DNA of 64,000 nt from Ciceribacter thiooxidans (lineage in GTDB: Bacteria; Pseudomonadota; Alphaproteobacteria; Rhizobiales; Rhizobiaceae). The notes below the pieces were generated by a model. That model did not search any database and had not been told where the DNA came from. It saw nothing but the letters and a program-made list of their open reading frames with translations. Shown here one piece after another: positions 34,433 to 42,964 of this stretch. Location: contig NZ_CP059897.1 in assembly GCF_014126615.1 (NCBI RefSeq), positions 868,001-932,000 on the forward strand. The letters are read 5' to 3'. How positions within the stretch are numbered: position 1 is the stretch's first letter; every line of letters starts with the position of its first letter. A program made the position numbers and the translations under genes.

Positions 34433-35263
34433 ATGACCGAAACCGACAAGACCAAGGCCGATCCGGTCGTCGTCGACTTCGACGGCGGCATCGCTTTCGT
34501 GACCCTCAACCGACCGGAGAAGCGAAACGCCATGAACCCGGCGCTGAACCGCCGGATGATGGAGGTCCTCGACGAGCTTGAGGGCGACGAGCGCTGCGGC
34601 GTGCTGGTGCTGCGGGGCGCAGGCTCCTCCTGGTCGGCAGGCATGGATCTCAAGGAGTATTTCCGCGACAACGACGGCAAGGGGCGTCACGTGACGCTCA
34701 AGAGCCGCCGGCAATCGGGTGGCTGGTGGAACCGCCTGATGTTCTTCGAAAAGCCGACCATCGCCATGGTCAACGGCTGGTGCTTCGGCGGGGCTTTCAC
34801 CCCGCTCGTCGCTTGCGACCTTGCGATCGCCGCGAACGAGGCGACCTTCGGTCTTTCGGAAATCAACTGGGGCATTTTGCCCGGCGGCAACGTCACCCGC
34901 GCCGTCGCCGAGGTGATGAACCACCGCGACGCGCTCTACTACATCATGACCGGCGAGACCTTCGGCGGCGAGAAGGCCCGCGAGATGGGACTGGTCAACG
35001 AGGCCGTGCCGCTTGCCGAACTCGAAACACGCGTCCGGAAGATCTGCGCAAGCCTCCTCGAAAAGAATCCGGTCACCCTGAAGGCGGCGAAGGACACCTT
35101 CAAGCGTGTCCGCAACATGCCCTGGGATCTTGCCGACGACTACATTTACGCCAAGCTCGAGCAGATGCTCTATCTCGACAAGACCCGTGGACGCGACGAG
35201 GGCCTGAAGCAGTTCCTCGACGATAAGACCTATCGCCCAGGCCTCGGCGCTTACAAGCGCTGA
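34433..35263 (+). CDS. p-Hydroxycinnamoyl-CoA hydratase/lyase (feruloyl-CoA hydratase)
   Basis: 276 residues, crotonase fold. This enzyme hydrates feruloyl-CoA and cleaves it to vanillin and acetyl-CoA. Oxyanion-hole segments are SSWSAGMDLKEYF and NGWCFGGAFTPLVACDLA. The C-terminal part LEQMLYLDKTRGRDEGLKQFLDDKTYRPGLGAYKR is characteristic of the HCHL group rather than general enoyl-CoA hydratases. ATG 34433 is chosen; the open frame upstream overlaps the synthetase. Vanillin dehydrogenase is not in this window. Confidence 0.88.
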   Translation: MTETDKTKADPVVVDFDGGIAFVTLNRPEKRNAMNPALNRRMMEVLDELEGDERCGVLVLRGAGSSWSAGMDLKEYFRDNDGKGRHVTLKSRRQSGGWWNRLMFFEKPTIAMVNGWCFGGAFTPLVACDLAIAANEATFGLSEINWGILPGGNVTRAVAEVMNHRDALYYIMTGETFGGEKAREMGLVNEAVPLAELETRVRKICASLLEKNPVTLKAAKDTFKRVRNMPWDLADDYIYAKLEQMLYLDKTRGRDEGLKQFLDDKTYRPGLGAYKR

Positions 35264-35293
35264 AGCCCGAAGCTCGCTCACCGTCGTCCTGCG

Positions 35294-37294
35294 TCACCTC
35301 GACTTGGGCGCGGCGGATCCGGCGGCGTCGAGATAGCTGCCCAGTTCATGTCCCGCCACCGGCGGCGAATAGAAATAGCCCTGGATCAACACGGCGCCCA
35401 GACCCGTCAGGGCGTCCATCTCCTCCTGGGTTTCCACGCCCTCGACCACACAGTCGAGGTGCATGTCGCGGCCAAGCGCCAGAAGCGATTTGACGATCTT
35501 GAGGCTTGCCGCATTCTTGTGCAGGTCCTTTACGAAGCTGCGGTCGATCTTGATCTTGGTCAATGGCAAGGCGTGCAGTCGTGTCAGACTTGAATAACCG
35601 GTGCCGAAATCGTCGAGCGAAATGCCGCAACCCAATGCCCGCAGCATTTCGATCGAACGGCGCACCTGCTCGAAATCGTGTGCGAAGGCCGTCTCGGTGA
35701 TCTCGAAGTCGATCCGGTGACTGTCGAAACTGCTGCGGCCGAGGATGGCGGCGATCGCGAGCACGCTCTCTTCAGTGTTGAGGTCGTGTGCCGAGAGATT
35801 GAACGAGAGCCGCATGCCGGCGGGCCAATGTTCCGCAGCCGTCACTGCCTTCCGCAAGAGGCTGCGCGTAAGTCTGCCGACGAAGCCGCCCCGCTCGGCG
35901 ACCGGGACGAACTCCCCGGGCGGAACAGGCCCGAGAACGGCACTTTCCCAGCGGGCGAGTGCCTCGAAGCCGATCGTCGTTCCGCTCGAGCTGTCGACGA
36001 TTGGCTGGAAGACGACGGTGAGTTCCTCGTCCATGTCGGTCTGCTTCAGGACCTGCTCGATCAGTGCCTCGCGGCGGATCTGTGCATCCATCGCGTTCGA
36101 GAACAGCGTGCAGGTGCCGCGGCGCGTCCGCTTCCCGTGATAGAGCGCGTAATCGGCATGGTCGAACAGCATCTCCGGCGATGAGGCCGAGTCCGGATGG
36201 ACGGCGGCGCCGACCGAGGCGGAAATCTGCACCGTGGCGGCGGGCAGCGCGAAAGGCTCCTGCAGGGCGCGGCAGATGTCGGTGCCGAACGAGACGAGCA
36301 CGTCGGTCGCGCACAGATCCGTGGTCACGAAGGCGAACTCGTCGCCGCCGAGACGGAAGAAGCGGTTTTCGTCGGTCCCGAGGTTTTCCAGACGGCTACC
36401 GACCTCGACCAGGAGCTTGTCGCCGGTCGAGTGGCCGTAGATGTCGTTGACCGGCTTGAAGCCGTCGAGGTCGAGGACGCCGACGGCGACGCGGGCTCGG
36501 GTCGTGCTTGCGCGTTCCCAGACCGCCTGCAGGTGGGCGAAGAAGGCACGTCGGTTCGGCAGGCCGGTCAGGCTGTCGAGATTGGCGAGCCGCAGGTTTT
36601 CGTTGCTCAGCGTCTCTGTGCGCGCCTGCGCATCCACCATCTCGGCAAAATTGCGGTAGTTGACCATCAGGATCACCAGCATGCCGGCGCTGACGAGGGC
36701 GATGTTGACGGCGATGGCAATAAAGGTCGGCTGGCCGGTCAGCGCATAGAAGGGGATGAAGGTGCCGTTGACGATGACCGTCACCATGACGGCTGCCGAC
36801 CGCAGGAACATCAGGCAGAAAATGCAGCTGATGACGGTGATCGACATGTAGAAGGCGAGGTGCGATTGCGCGTAGGCGTCGCCATACGGAAAGAGCATAT
36901 AGGACCAGCCGGTAAAGACCGCCGCAATGATGAAGGCCAGCCGGTTGGTGCGCCGGAGCGCGTGGAGCGCTGCCTCTGGCGTCGGTTCGATGTTGCGCGA
37001 TCTCCACCAGTGCAGGATGCGGGCGAGGCTCGCCGCGGTGAAGAGGGACGGGAGCCCGATGGTCAGCCAGAGAGGGGCTGTCGCCATGTGGGTTGCGGCG
37101 ACCGCCCAGGTGCTCGTCATCAGGATGAAGTACATCATCGGCATCTGGCGGGCGAAGGCGCGGTACTGCTCCTTGAGCAGCGCCGGGTTGTCGGAAGGCA
37201 CCGACATGAAGGCGATGGTGCGTGACACCGCCGATCTCAGTGGGTGATTTCGCGCGTCGGGTGGATATCCGGCAGAGGGCTTGAATAATTTCAT
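35294..37294 (-). CDS. Membrane-bound GGDEF-EAL cyclic di-GMP enzyme
   Basis: 666 residues. About six membrane helices in the first 215 residues form a sensory membrane domain (MASE-like). A GGDEF domain follows with intact RLGGDEFAF near 335, but without the RxxD inhibition site five residues before it. The EAL domain has GFEALARW near 440 and DDFGTGYSSL near 565. Both catalytic motifs look intact. An alternative start is the ATG at 37207. It stands alone, convergent with the hydratase/lyase gene. Confidence 0.88.
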   Translation of the reverse strand: MKLFKPSAGYPPDARNHPLRSAVSRTIAFMSVPSDNPALLKEQYRAFARQMPMMYFILMTSTWAVAATHMATAPLWLTIGLPSLFTAASLARILHWWRSRNIEPTPEAALHALRRTNRLAFIIAAVFTGWSYMLFPYGDAYAQSHLAFYMSITVISCIFCLMFLRSAAVMVTVIVNGTFIPFYALTGQPTFIAIAVNIALVSAGMLVILMVNYRNFAEMVDAQARTETLSNENLRLANLDSLTGLPNRRAFFAHLQAVWERASTTRARVAVGVLDLDGFKPVNDIYGHSTGDKLLVEVGSRLENLGTDENRFFRLGGDEFAFVTTDLCATDVLVSFGTDICRALQEPFALPAATVQISASVGAAVHPDSASSPEMLFDHADYALYHGKRTRRGTCTLFSNAMDAQIRREALIEQVLKQTDMDEELTVVFQPIVDSSSGTTIGFEALARWESAVLGPVPPGEFVPVAERGGFVGRLTRSLLRKAVTAAEHWPAGMRLSFNLSAHDLNTEESVLAIAAILGRSSFDSHRIDFEITETAFAHDFEQVRRSIEMLRALGCGISLDDFGTGYSSLTRLHALPLTKIKIDRSFVKDLHKNAASLKIVKSLLALGRDMHLDCVVEGVETQEEMDALTGLGAVLIQGYFYSPPVAGHELGSYLDAAGSAAPKSR

Positions 37295-37489
37295 TCACGC
37301 AGATCGCATAAAAAACGTCCTGCATTATCGACGGCGGTCGCTAAGAATCGGTTACGGCGGGCAGCGGAGGCGGCGCTCCTCGCCTCGGGGTGCCTTGCGG
37401 ACGGGGACCATCGGAACTGCCCGAGCTACCACAAGGCTACGCCGATGGAACGAGTCCCGGGTTGACCGGAACTCCCCTTCCGGCCCAGC

Positions 37490-37660
37490 TTACCTCTTGC
37501 CGGCGACCCGTCGTGTCTTGTCGAGCTTGCCCCTGGCCGAGGATGTCTTTGCGTCATACCCTTGGCCGTGGTTCGTACCGCCGAGGTGCCCACCAGCACT
37601 GGTGTTCGCCACCTGCCGTTGCGCTCTGAGGATCTGGAGTGCTGCGTCTGTCTTTTTCAT
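37490..37660 (-). CDS. Small basic protein of unknown function
   Basis: 56 residues, rich in Lys, Arg, Gly and His (starts MKKTDAALQILRAQRQV). AGGA lies about 9 bases upstream of the ATG. It lies downstream of the cspA gene on the same strand, beyond the cspA terminator. No family recognised; small size and lack of other support keep confidence low. Confidence 0.4.
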   Translation of the reverse strand: MKKTDAALQILRAQRQVANTSAGGHLGGTNHGQGYDAKTSSARGKLDKTRRVAGKR

Positions 37661-37690
37661 GAGTGTTTTTCCTAGATTGGAAAACGAGAA

Positions 37691-37712
37691 AAGGCCGGGC
37701 GAGCCCGACCTT
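37691..37712 (-). terminator. Probable terminator of the minus-strand cspA gene
   Basis: On the minus strand AAGGTCGGGC and GCCCGGCCTT pair around a two-base loop with one mismatch, followed by TTCTCGTTTT. It begins 61 bases after the cspA stop, a typical rho-independent arrangement. Confidence 0.6.
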
Positions 37713-37773
37713 GTTCGTACGGTTCTATGATCTGTGCCCTCTACGGTGGCCAGAGACCAGAACCAGGACTGGC

Positions 37774-37983
37774 TCAGGCTGCCTGAAGATTTTCGGCGGC
37801 AGTTTTGCCGGAGCGCTGGTCGGTGACGACGTCAAAGCTGACCTTCTGACCTTCCATGAGGTGCGTCATGCCAGATCGTTCGACCGCGGAGATATGCACG
37901 AATACATCCTTCGCGCCGTCCGTGGGCTCGATAAAACCGAAGCCTTTTGTCGAGTTGAAGAACTTCACGATGCCGTTGCTCAT
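37774..37983 (-). CDS. CspA-family cold-shock protein
   Basis: 69 residues. A single OB-fold domain that binds RNA and single-stranded DNA. RNP1 is KGFGFIEP (about 14-21) and RNP2 is DVFVHISAV (about 26-34). A long leader upstream (about 37984-38100), AT-rich with an A/T-rich ribosome site, is typical of cold-regulated csp mRNAs. It is one of two CspA genes about 1.6 kb apart in opposite orientation. Confidence 0.92.
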   Translation of the reverse strand: MSNGIVKFFNSTKGFGFIEPTDGAKDVFVHISAVERSGMTHLMEGQKVSFDVVTDQRSGKTAAENLQAA

Positions 37984-38275
37984 AACAATTTCCTTTCGAT
38001 ATTTCAGGAGTTTTTGGCCGGCAATATGCGGGCTAAACAGTCATCGATTTTGAAATTGAAGATCACACCAGCACAATTTGCACAAAAATGAAGAAAATCA
38101 GCCAAATTCGATTTTCAGAAACTATCAGTCGAGTGTGTTCGATACAAGGCAGCTTCGATTTTTATTTTGTTGCACTTTGCGACGGCGGGGCGCATTATAA
38201 GGCATCGGTAGCCATGTTCAGGGCGCTGCCGCTTCGGGGCCAGCATGCCTCGGCCCCAACGAAAGGAGGACGCCC

Positions 38276-38506
38276 GTGTCTTCCGAGCTTCAGCTACATC
38301 GAAATCTCCTCAGCGTAAGCGGGCCTGGATACCGTGAGAATATCCGCCATCGTGAGAGCGGTCCGACGAACGCCGCTGCACGAACTATATGGCGGTTCCG
38401 CACAGGTCTTTCGGCGTCAGGTCAGGCCCTGCCGTATTCGTTGTCCTTTTGCTCCATGTCGGCCTTGCTGGCTGGGCGCGCGGATACTGCAACTCCTCAA
38501 AGCTGA
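38276..38506 (+). CDS. Possible small protein with a very strong ribosome site
   Basis: 76-residue open frame starting with GTG. AAAGGAGG at 38262-38269, 6 bases before the start, is nearly ideal. The first half (SSELQLHRNLLSVSGPGYRENIRH) looks protein-like; the second half does not, so the frame may be degraded or shifted. No family recognised. Confidence 0.35.
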   Translation: MSSELQLHRNLLSVSGPGYRENIRHRESGPTNAAARTIWRFRTGLSASGQALPYSLSFCSMSALLAGRADTATPQS

Positions 38507-38608
38507 GTTCGATCCGGCGGTCGTTGTTCCACATCGGGCCAGAAATCGGTCAAAGCGGTCCGGCGGTTCGCTTCCTTTCACCAGACAGTCAACCTTGGAG
38601 AAATTGCC

Positions 38609-38749
38609 ATGGCAAAGGGCCAAATGCGAAGTAACCGCGAAGCGCGGAAACCAAAGAAGGAGAAGGTCACGTCAGTCCCGCCCGTCGTTTCGGGCATTCA
38701 GGTCAAGCTCGCGAACAGCGGATTGAGCCTCGGCAAGAAGCAGCGATAG
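38609..38749 (+). CDS. Small basic conserved-looking protein
   Basis: 46 residues starting MAKGQMRSNREARKPKKEK, strongly basic, with GGAG upstream of the ATG. I recall short proteins with this N-terminus in many rhizobia, often near cold-shock genes, with no known function. The basic, Lys/Arg-rich sequence suggests nucleic-acid or ribosome contact; that is inference only. Confidence 0.6.
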   Translation: MAKGQMRSNREARKPKKEKVTSVPPVVSGIQVKLANSGLSLGKKQR

Positions 38750-38926
38750 CTGCCGTGATAAAAGCAAGAGCGCCCTTGGCGGGTGGTTTGGATCACGAGC
38801 AGTTCCCATTTCCCGACTGACCGGGCCGGCCGGTCCTTGGTGGTAGTGCCCTTTCACGGAACGTACCGACCTACGATATCTGCCAGAGTGACTCTGAACT
38901 GGCGGAAATACTCGAGGAGACAGTCC

Positions 38927-39052
38927 ATGACAGATATAGTCTGCCGTTTGTCCGAGAGTTTCTTCCGATCCTCACTTGCGTTGGCAGGAGCGGGGCCGCT
39001 GCTGCGGCTTCTCCGCGTGTTCAGTTCCAAAAGAGAGCAATTGGACCAATGA
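38927..39052 (+). CDS. Possible 41-residue protein
   Basis: Starts MTDIVCRLSESFFRSS and has a weakly hydrophobic centre. GAGGAGA lies upstream and its stop forms an ATGA overlap with the next gene, which hints at coupled translation. No family recognised; it could be chance. Confidence 0.25.
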   Translation: MTDIVCRLSESFFRSSLALAGAGPLLRLLRVFSSKREQLDQ

Positions 39053-39312
39053 CGAACGTTGATTACACTGCCGCCGCGGGACTTTACCCCTGCAAAACGG
39101 TGCGCCGCGCGAGCAGGCTTCGATACAAGAGGTTTGAAAGCGTGGCGGAAGCGCTCCGTTTTGCAATCGAGGACATGCCCAGCTCGATGCTCCGAGGCTG
39201 CGTCCTTGAGGTCGATGAGGCCCGCTTCGATGGGGCGCAGATGCAGAAGCTCTACGATGCTGACAGCTACCCGCTTCCGCGGCGCTTTCGCCCGGGCCGC
39301 CAGCGCCGGTGA
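39049..39312 (+). CDS. Conserved-looking rhizobial protein of unknown function
   Basis: 87 residues. The pattern Y-K-R-F-x5-EALRFAIEDMPSS and LEVDEARFDGAQMQKLYD is one I recall from short rhizobial proteins located near cspA genes. No catalytic motif or membrane helix is seen. Probably a small globular protein; function unknown. Confidence 0.6.
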   Translation: MTNVDYTAAAGLYPCKTVRRASRLRYKRFESVAEALRFAIEDMPSSMLRGCVLEVDEARFDGAQMQKLYDADSYPLPRRFRPGRQRR

Positions 39313-39575
39313 CCAGTGTCGCGCAGTTCGCGCGGCCACCGATCTGCGCGGGCGGGTCTTCAGTCGCGTATACCATCATAGGTAGAAACAAGGGAAAAGC
39401 AAAACAAAAGGTTGACGATTGCTCAGTGACCGTATATTGAACACCCATCGATACTTTGTTTGCTGATATTTGTTTGGCTGCGCCTCGCGCTTCGTGACGA
39501 ACTTCCCCTTCAAAAGTCGAAAACACCGCCGTGCGTCGCCCGGCGGTACTCAACGTTGCTAAGAAAGGGCTCGTT

Positions 39576-39785
39576 ATGGCCACTGGCACAGTTAAATGGT
39601 TCAACTCCACCAAAGGTTTCGGCTTCATTCAGCCTGACGATGGCAGCGCGGACGTTTTCGTCCATGTTTCCGCTATCGAGCGGGCAGGCATGAACACGAT
39701 CGTTGAAGGCCAGAAGATCGGCTTTGAACTCGAACGTGACCGCAAGTCAGGCAAGATGTCGGCGGGCATGCTTCGCGCCGCCTGA
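39576..39785 (+). CDS. CspA-family cold-shock protein
   Basis: 69 residues. OB-fold with RNP1 KGFGFIQP and RNP2 DVFVHVSAI; closely similar to the CspA encoded on the other strand at 37774. It starts at 39576; the longer open frame adds 15 unrelated residues. The 263-base region before it has no gene and probably holds the promoter and a long 5' leader of the kind that controls csp translation by temperature. A terminator hairpin follows at 39841. Confidence 0.92.
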   Translation: MATGTVKWFNSTKGFGFIQPDDGSADVFVHVSAIERAGMNTIVEGQKIGFELERDRKSGKMSAGMLRAA

Positions 39786-39840
39786 AGCTTCAGCCGCAGG
39801 TGACCACGGATGTACTGGCATCGCGGCGAAAAGTTGGAAA

Positions 39841-39869
39841 GGCCAGGCACGTGTCTGGCCTTTTTCTTA
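39841..39869 (+). terminator. Rho-independent terminator after cspA
   Basis: GGCCAG (39841-39846) pairs with CTGGCC (39855-39860) around an 8-base loop, followed by TTTTTCTTA. The stem can extend with flanking A/T pairs. It is 55 bases after the cspA stop. Confidence 0.85.
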
Positions 39870-39960
39870 GCTTGCACACCGCTGCAAATTCTGGAGCCAG
39901 TCCCGCTCAGGGCGTGACGTGGCGGAACTCTCGAACTAACGAGTTCCAAGGGATGAGAGA

Positions 39961-40308
39961 TTGAGACACCCGAACGACAACGGCTTCCATGCACGCCGTA
40001 CGGCCGCGGCCGAGGCAAAGCGCGCATTATTGGAAAAATTCGCATCCGCACCCAAGGCGGTCGATCCGCAGATGCGGGAGCGATTGGCCGCGCGTGAAGC
40101 GGTCGCCATCGCCAGAGAGCAGCGTCGGGCCGAGCGACAAGCGATGAAAGTCGCGGAGCACGAGCGAATGCTCGCGGATGCGCAGGCTCGCGCGGCTGCA
40201 GCAGCAGCCGAGGAGGCAGACGCCGCCAAGACACGACAGGACGACGAGGCTGCCCGCAAGGCGGAACGGGATCGCCGCTATGCCGCCCGAAAGGCGCGCC
40301 GGTCCTGA
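39961..40308 (+). CDS. DUF6481-like charged helical protein
   Basis: 115 residues from a TTG start (GGGATGAGAGA upstream). The sequence is almost all helical with many Ala, Arg and Glu (AKRALLEKFASAPKAVDPQMRERLAAREA), a coiled-coil-like pattern I associate with the DUF6481 family of alphaproteobacteria. No function is known. It lies between cspA and the desaturase gene in the same direction. Confidence 0.65.
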   Translation: MRHPNDNGFHARRTAAAEAKRALLEKFASAPKAVDPQMRERLAAREAVAIAREQRRAERQAMKVAEHERMLADAQARAAAAAAEEADAAKTRQDDEAARKAERDRRYAARKARRS

Positions 40309-40398
40309 CGATTCGAGATGCGCCCCTGATCGGGCGCGAGGAACAACACCGCCCTCTGCACTTTCATGCAGCGAAGCGCGTGAACGGATGGTTTTCCG

Positions 40399-41439
40399 AT
40401 GAACACTATGATCCAAGTGCCTGCAGGGCCTCTCGAGGTCGATGCCGCGGCCTGGTTGAAAACCTTGTCGCGGTACCGCCAGCCACAAGTGCCGCGCAGC
40501 ATCTTTGAACTCGTTGTGACGATTGTTCCGTTCGCGGCTTTCTGGTTTCTCGCATATGCCTGCATCTCCGCTGGTCTGTGGTTCGGGCTGATATTCGTCA
40601 TACCGGCAGCAGCGTTTCTGTTGCGCCTGTTCATGATTCAGCATGATTGCGGGCACGGTTCGTTTTTTGCCCGTCGCGGTCTTGATGACTGGGTCGGGCG
40701 CTTGCTCGGCGTGCTTACCTTGACGCCGTATGACTACTGGCGTCGCGCTCATGCCGCCCACCACGCCTCGGCCGGGAATCTGGACGAACGGGGCGTCGGC
40801 GACATCACGACTCTTACGATTGCCGAGTATCGTTCGCTCTCCCGCACGGGGCGTCTCGGTTACAAACTCTACCGGCACCCGCTGGTGATGTTCGGTATCG
40901 GTCCCGCGTGGTTATTCCTTTTCAAGCAACGCCTGCCGTTCGGAATGATGCGATCAGGCGCCTTGCCGTGGATATCGACGATGGGCACCAACGCTGCCAT
41001 CGCCATCCTGGCGGGCGTGATGGTCTGGCTCATTGGAATTGGACCCTTCGTCACTATCCACCTGCCGATCGTGCTACTGGCGGGTGCGGCCGGCATCTGG
41101 CTCTTCTACGTCCAGCATCAGTTCGAAGCGACCCACTGGGCCAAAGGCGACGACTGGCATTTCCCGGAAGCGGCGCTTCACGGTGCTTCCCATTACGATT
41201 TGCCACTGGCGTTGCGATGGATCACCGGCAACATCGGCATTCATCACGTGCATCATCTGTCGAGCCGCATTCCCTATTACCGGCTCCCCGAGGTGCTGCG
41301 TCATCACCCGGAGCTCGCTTCCATCGGGCGCATCACTTTCTGGGAGAGCCTGAAGTGCGTCAGGCTCGTCCTCTGGGACGAGCGAAGCAGAAAACTTCTC
41401 TCCTTCCGGGATGCCGCCAAAGTTACGACCACCGCGTGA
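40399..41439 (+). CDS. Membrane fatty-acid desaturase
   Basis: 346 residues. A di-iron acyl-lipid desaturase with the three His boxes HDCGH (about 78), HAAHH (about 115) and HHVHH (about 280), separated by membrane helices. It introduces a double bond into membrane lipid acyl chains; the exact position (for example delta-12) is not certain from sequence. Location beside csp genes fits a role in membrane fluidity at low temperature. Confidence 0.88.
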   Translation: MNTMIQVPAGPLEVDAAAWLKTLSRYRQPQVPRSIFELVVTIVPFAAFWFLAYACISAGLWFGLIFVIPAAAFLLRLFMIQHDCGHGSFFARRGLDDWVGRLLGVLTLTPYDYWRRAHAAHHASAGNLDERGVGDITTLTIAEYRSLSRTGRLGYKLYRHPLVMFGIGPAWLFLFKQRLPFGMMRSGALPWISTMGTNAAIAILAGVMVWLIGIGPFVTIHLPIVLLAGAAGIWLFYVQHQFEATHWAKGDDWHFPEAALHGASHYDLPLALRWITGNIGIHHVHHLSSRIPYYRLPEVLRHHPELASIGRITFWESLKCVRLVLWDERSRKLLSFRDAAKVTTTA

Positions 41440-41444
41440 ATGCG

Positions 41445-41495
41445 TTGCAGCCGGCTTCTTGTTGGCCGCACTTCCTCGCAATGACAAAGAAGGAC
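41445..41495 (-). repeat. Possible degraded dispersed palindromic repeat
   Basis: Read on the minus strand it contains GTCATTGCGAGGAAG, very close to the start of a dispersed repeat I recall from many bacteria (GTCATTGCGAGGAGC). Only one partial copy is seen here, so assignment is tentative. Confidence 0.3.
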
Positions 41496-41499
41496 GATC

Positions 41500-41790
41500 A
41501 TGATTGAACTAACACCGATACAGATACGAAGTCTGAAACTCGCGAAGGACGGAGACGTATTTCTCCACCAAGACGGCAAGAGGTGGACGCATCTCGACGC
41601 CACCGAAACCTATGCAAAGACCGACCGGTTCAAGGAACGACCGCAGAAGGTCAAGTTCATGAAAACCAGCACGCTGGTTGAACTGACCGAATTCGGTCTT
41701 CTGAAGAAGCTCGATCCCGAAGCGCAGACGGAAGAGTCCGCTCACGCCATCACGATGGCAGGAAAGATGTGGCTTCTCAAGAACAAGTGA
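41500..41790 (+). CDS. Small protein of unknown function
   Basis: 96 residues, starts MIELTPIQIRSLKLAKDGDVFL. The length, GGACG upstream and even amino-acid use suggest a real gene, but no domain is recognised. It follows the desaturase by 60 bases, after a stretch that resembles a degraded dispersed repeat. Confidence 0.5.
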   Translation: MIELTPIQIRSLKLAKDGDVFLHQDGKRWTHLDATETYAKTDRFKERPQKVKFMKTSTLVELTEFGLLKKLDPEAQTEESAHAITMAGKMWLLKNK

Positions 41791-42109
41791 CGCCAGCAAA
41801 GAAGCATTGGCAGATCTGGTGGATGTGCCGTCCAAACATGCTCCTTGGTTCGCGCTCGTCACCCGCCGAGGGAAGCCGCAACCTCATGCAACGGATCCAC
41901 AACGCTACAAATTGTCTGCTTCGATGAACGGCGAGAAGGATCGCAGCTTCGCCAACCCGGCCGGCCAACCGGCGATAGTGGGCCGTGGGTCGGAAGACGA
42001 TATTGTCAAGGGAAGGTCGGGCGGCGCATGCCGCCGGCAACCTCAGGCGCTGACAAAGGCATCGACGTCATTCCTTGGCTGAATTACGCCTCAGGGACTG
42101 TGCATGCCC
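41791..42109. other. 319-base gap with no supported gene
   Basis: Open frames here begin at TTG or lack a ribosome site and have unnatural composition. I see no clear terminator, repeat or RNA. It separates the cold-shock group from the FkbM gene. Confidence 0.4.
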
Positions 42110-42775
42110 TCAGGCGGGTGCGTAGAGCCAGTCCAGCTTGTGATCGCCGATCTTTTCCACGAGCCGGTAACCCCTGATGCGGAGCTCCCATTCGGCCCTG
42201 GTTCCGAGCCATCCGAAGATGGACCCGGGCCGCCGGTTTTCGATGAGCACCCAGGGGCTGAACTGCTTCAACGTCTTCGTCGCACCGCGGATCGCGTTCG
42301 CCTCGTGGCCCTCGAGATCGAACTTCAGGAACGAGCAGGCATCAAGCTGCAACTCGTCGATCGAGATGCATTCCGTCGGTCCGGGACCGCAAATCCTGCT
42401 GGTGACGGTTCGGGCTTCCGCCTTCGGCGGCGCAACGGTCACATAGCCGTGGCGATCCGAAATCGCTTTGGGGTGGAGCGAGACCCGGTCGCGAATGCCC
42501 CATTCCTCGACGTTTCTCTCGAGACACTGGAAGGCATCGGTGTTCGGCTCGAAGGCATGGACGTGGCCGAAGTGCAGGGCCATTTCCCTGGTCCAGGCAC
42601 CGACATTTGCTCCTCCGTCGACCGCGACGGCGCGCCCGGGGACCAGTTCCAGCGCCCTTCGAAGGTGGTGTATCTGAATGCCCTGGCGCTTCTCGAAACC
42701 TTCCTTGCTGCGTTCGAGGTTCCTGCCTGGCAGGGCGTCGATGTCAGGCACCCAGAATTCGCCGATCTTCTGCAT
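42110..42775 (-). CDS. FkbM-family methyltransferase
   Basis: 221 residues. SAM-dependent methyltransferase: motif I AVDGGANVGAWT (about 50-61), acidic loop HAFEPN and the family SFLKFDLEGHEANAIRGA (about 146-163). FkbM-like enzymes O-methylate sugars, polysaccharides or small molecules. It stands alone here, so the substrate cannot be inferred. Confidence 0.82.
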   Translation of the reverse strand: MQKIGEFWVPDIDALPGRNLERSKEGFEKRQGIQIHHLRRALELVPGRAVAVDGGANVGAWTREMALHFGHVHAFEPNTDAFQCLERNVEEWGIRDRVSLHPKAISDRHGYVTVAPPKAEARTVTSRICGPGPTECISIDELQLDACSFLKFDLEGHEANAIRGATKTLKQFSPWVLIENRRPGSIFGWLGTRAEWELRIRGYRLVEKIGDHKLDWLYAPA

Positions 42776-42964
42776 TGTCTACCCCTGTCCGCCTTGCGCA
42801 TGACCTTATGGCGACGCGCGCGATAGCTGTTCTCCGTCCAGGCCTTCCATCCGATGAATGCCCGCCGTTTGTCAACCGGCTCCCGGGCGGACAAGGCCCG
42901 CCGGCAAGCTCGTGTGCGGCGGCGGCAAGATCAGGCGTCGGTGTGCAAGGGCGGCGGTCCGTCG

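Noticed and set aside
32718..34433. Minus-strand frame of 571 residues opposite the acyl-CoA synthetase
   Set aside because: Shadow of the ligase gene, which has all adenylation motifs.
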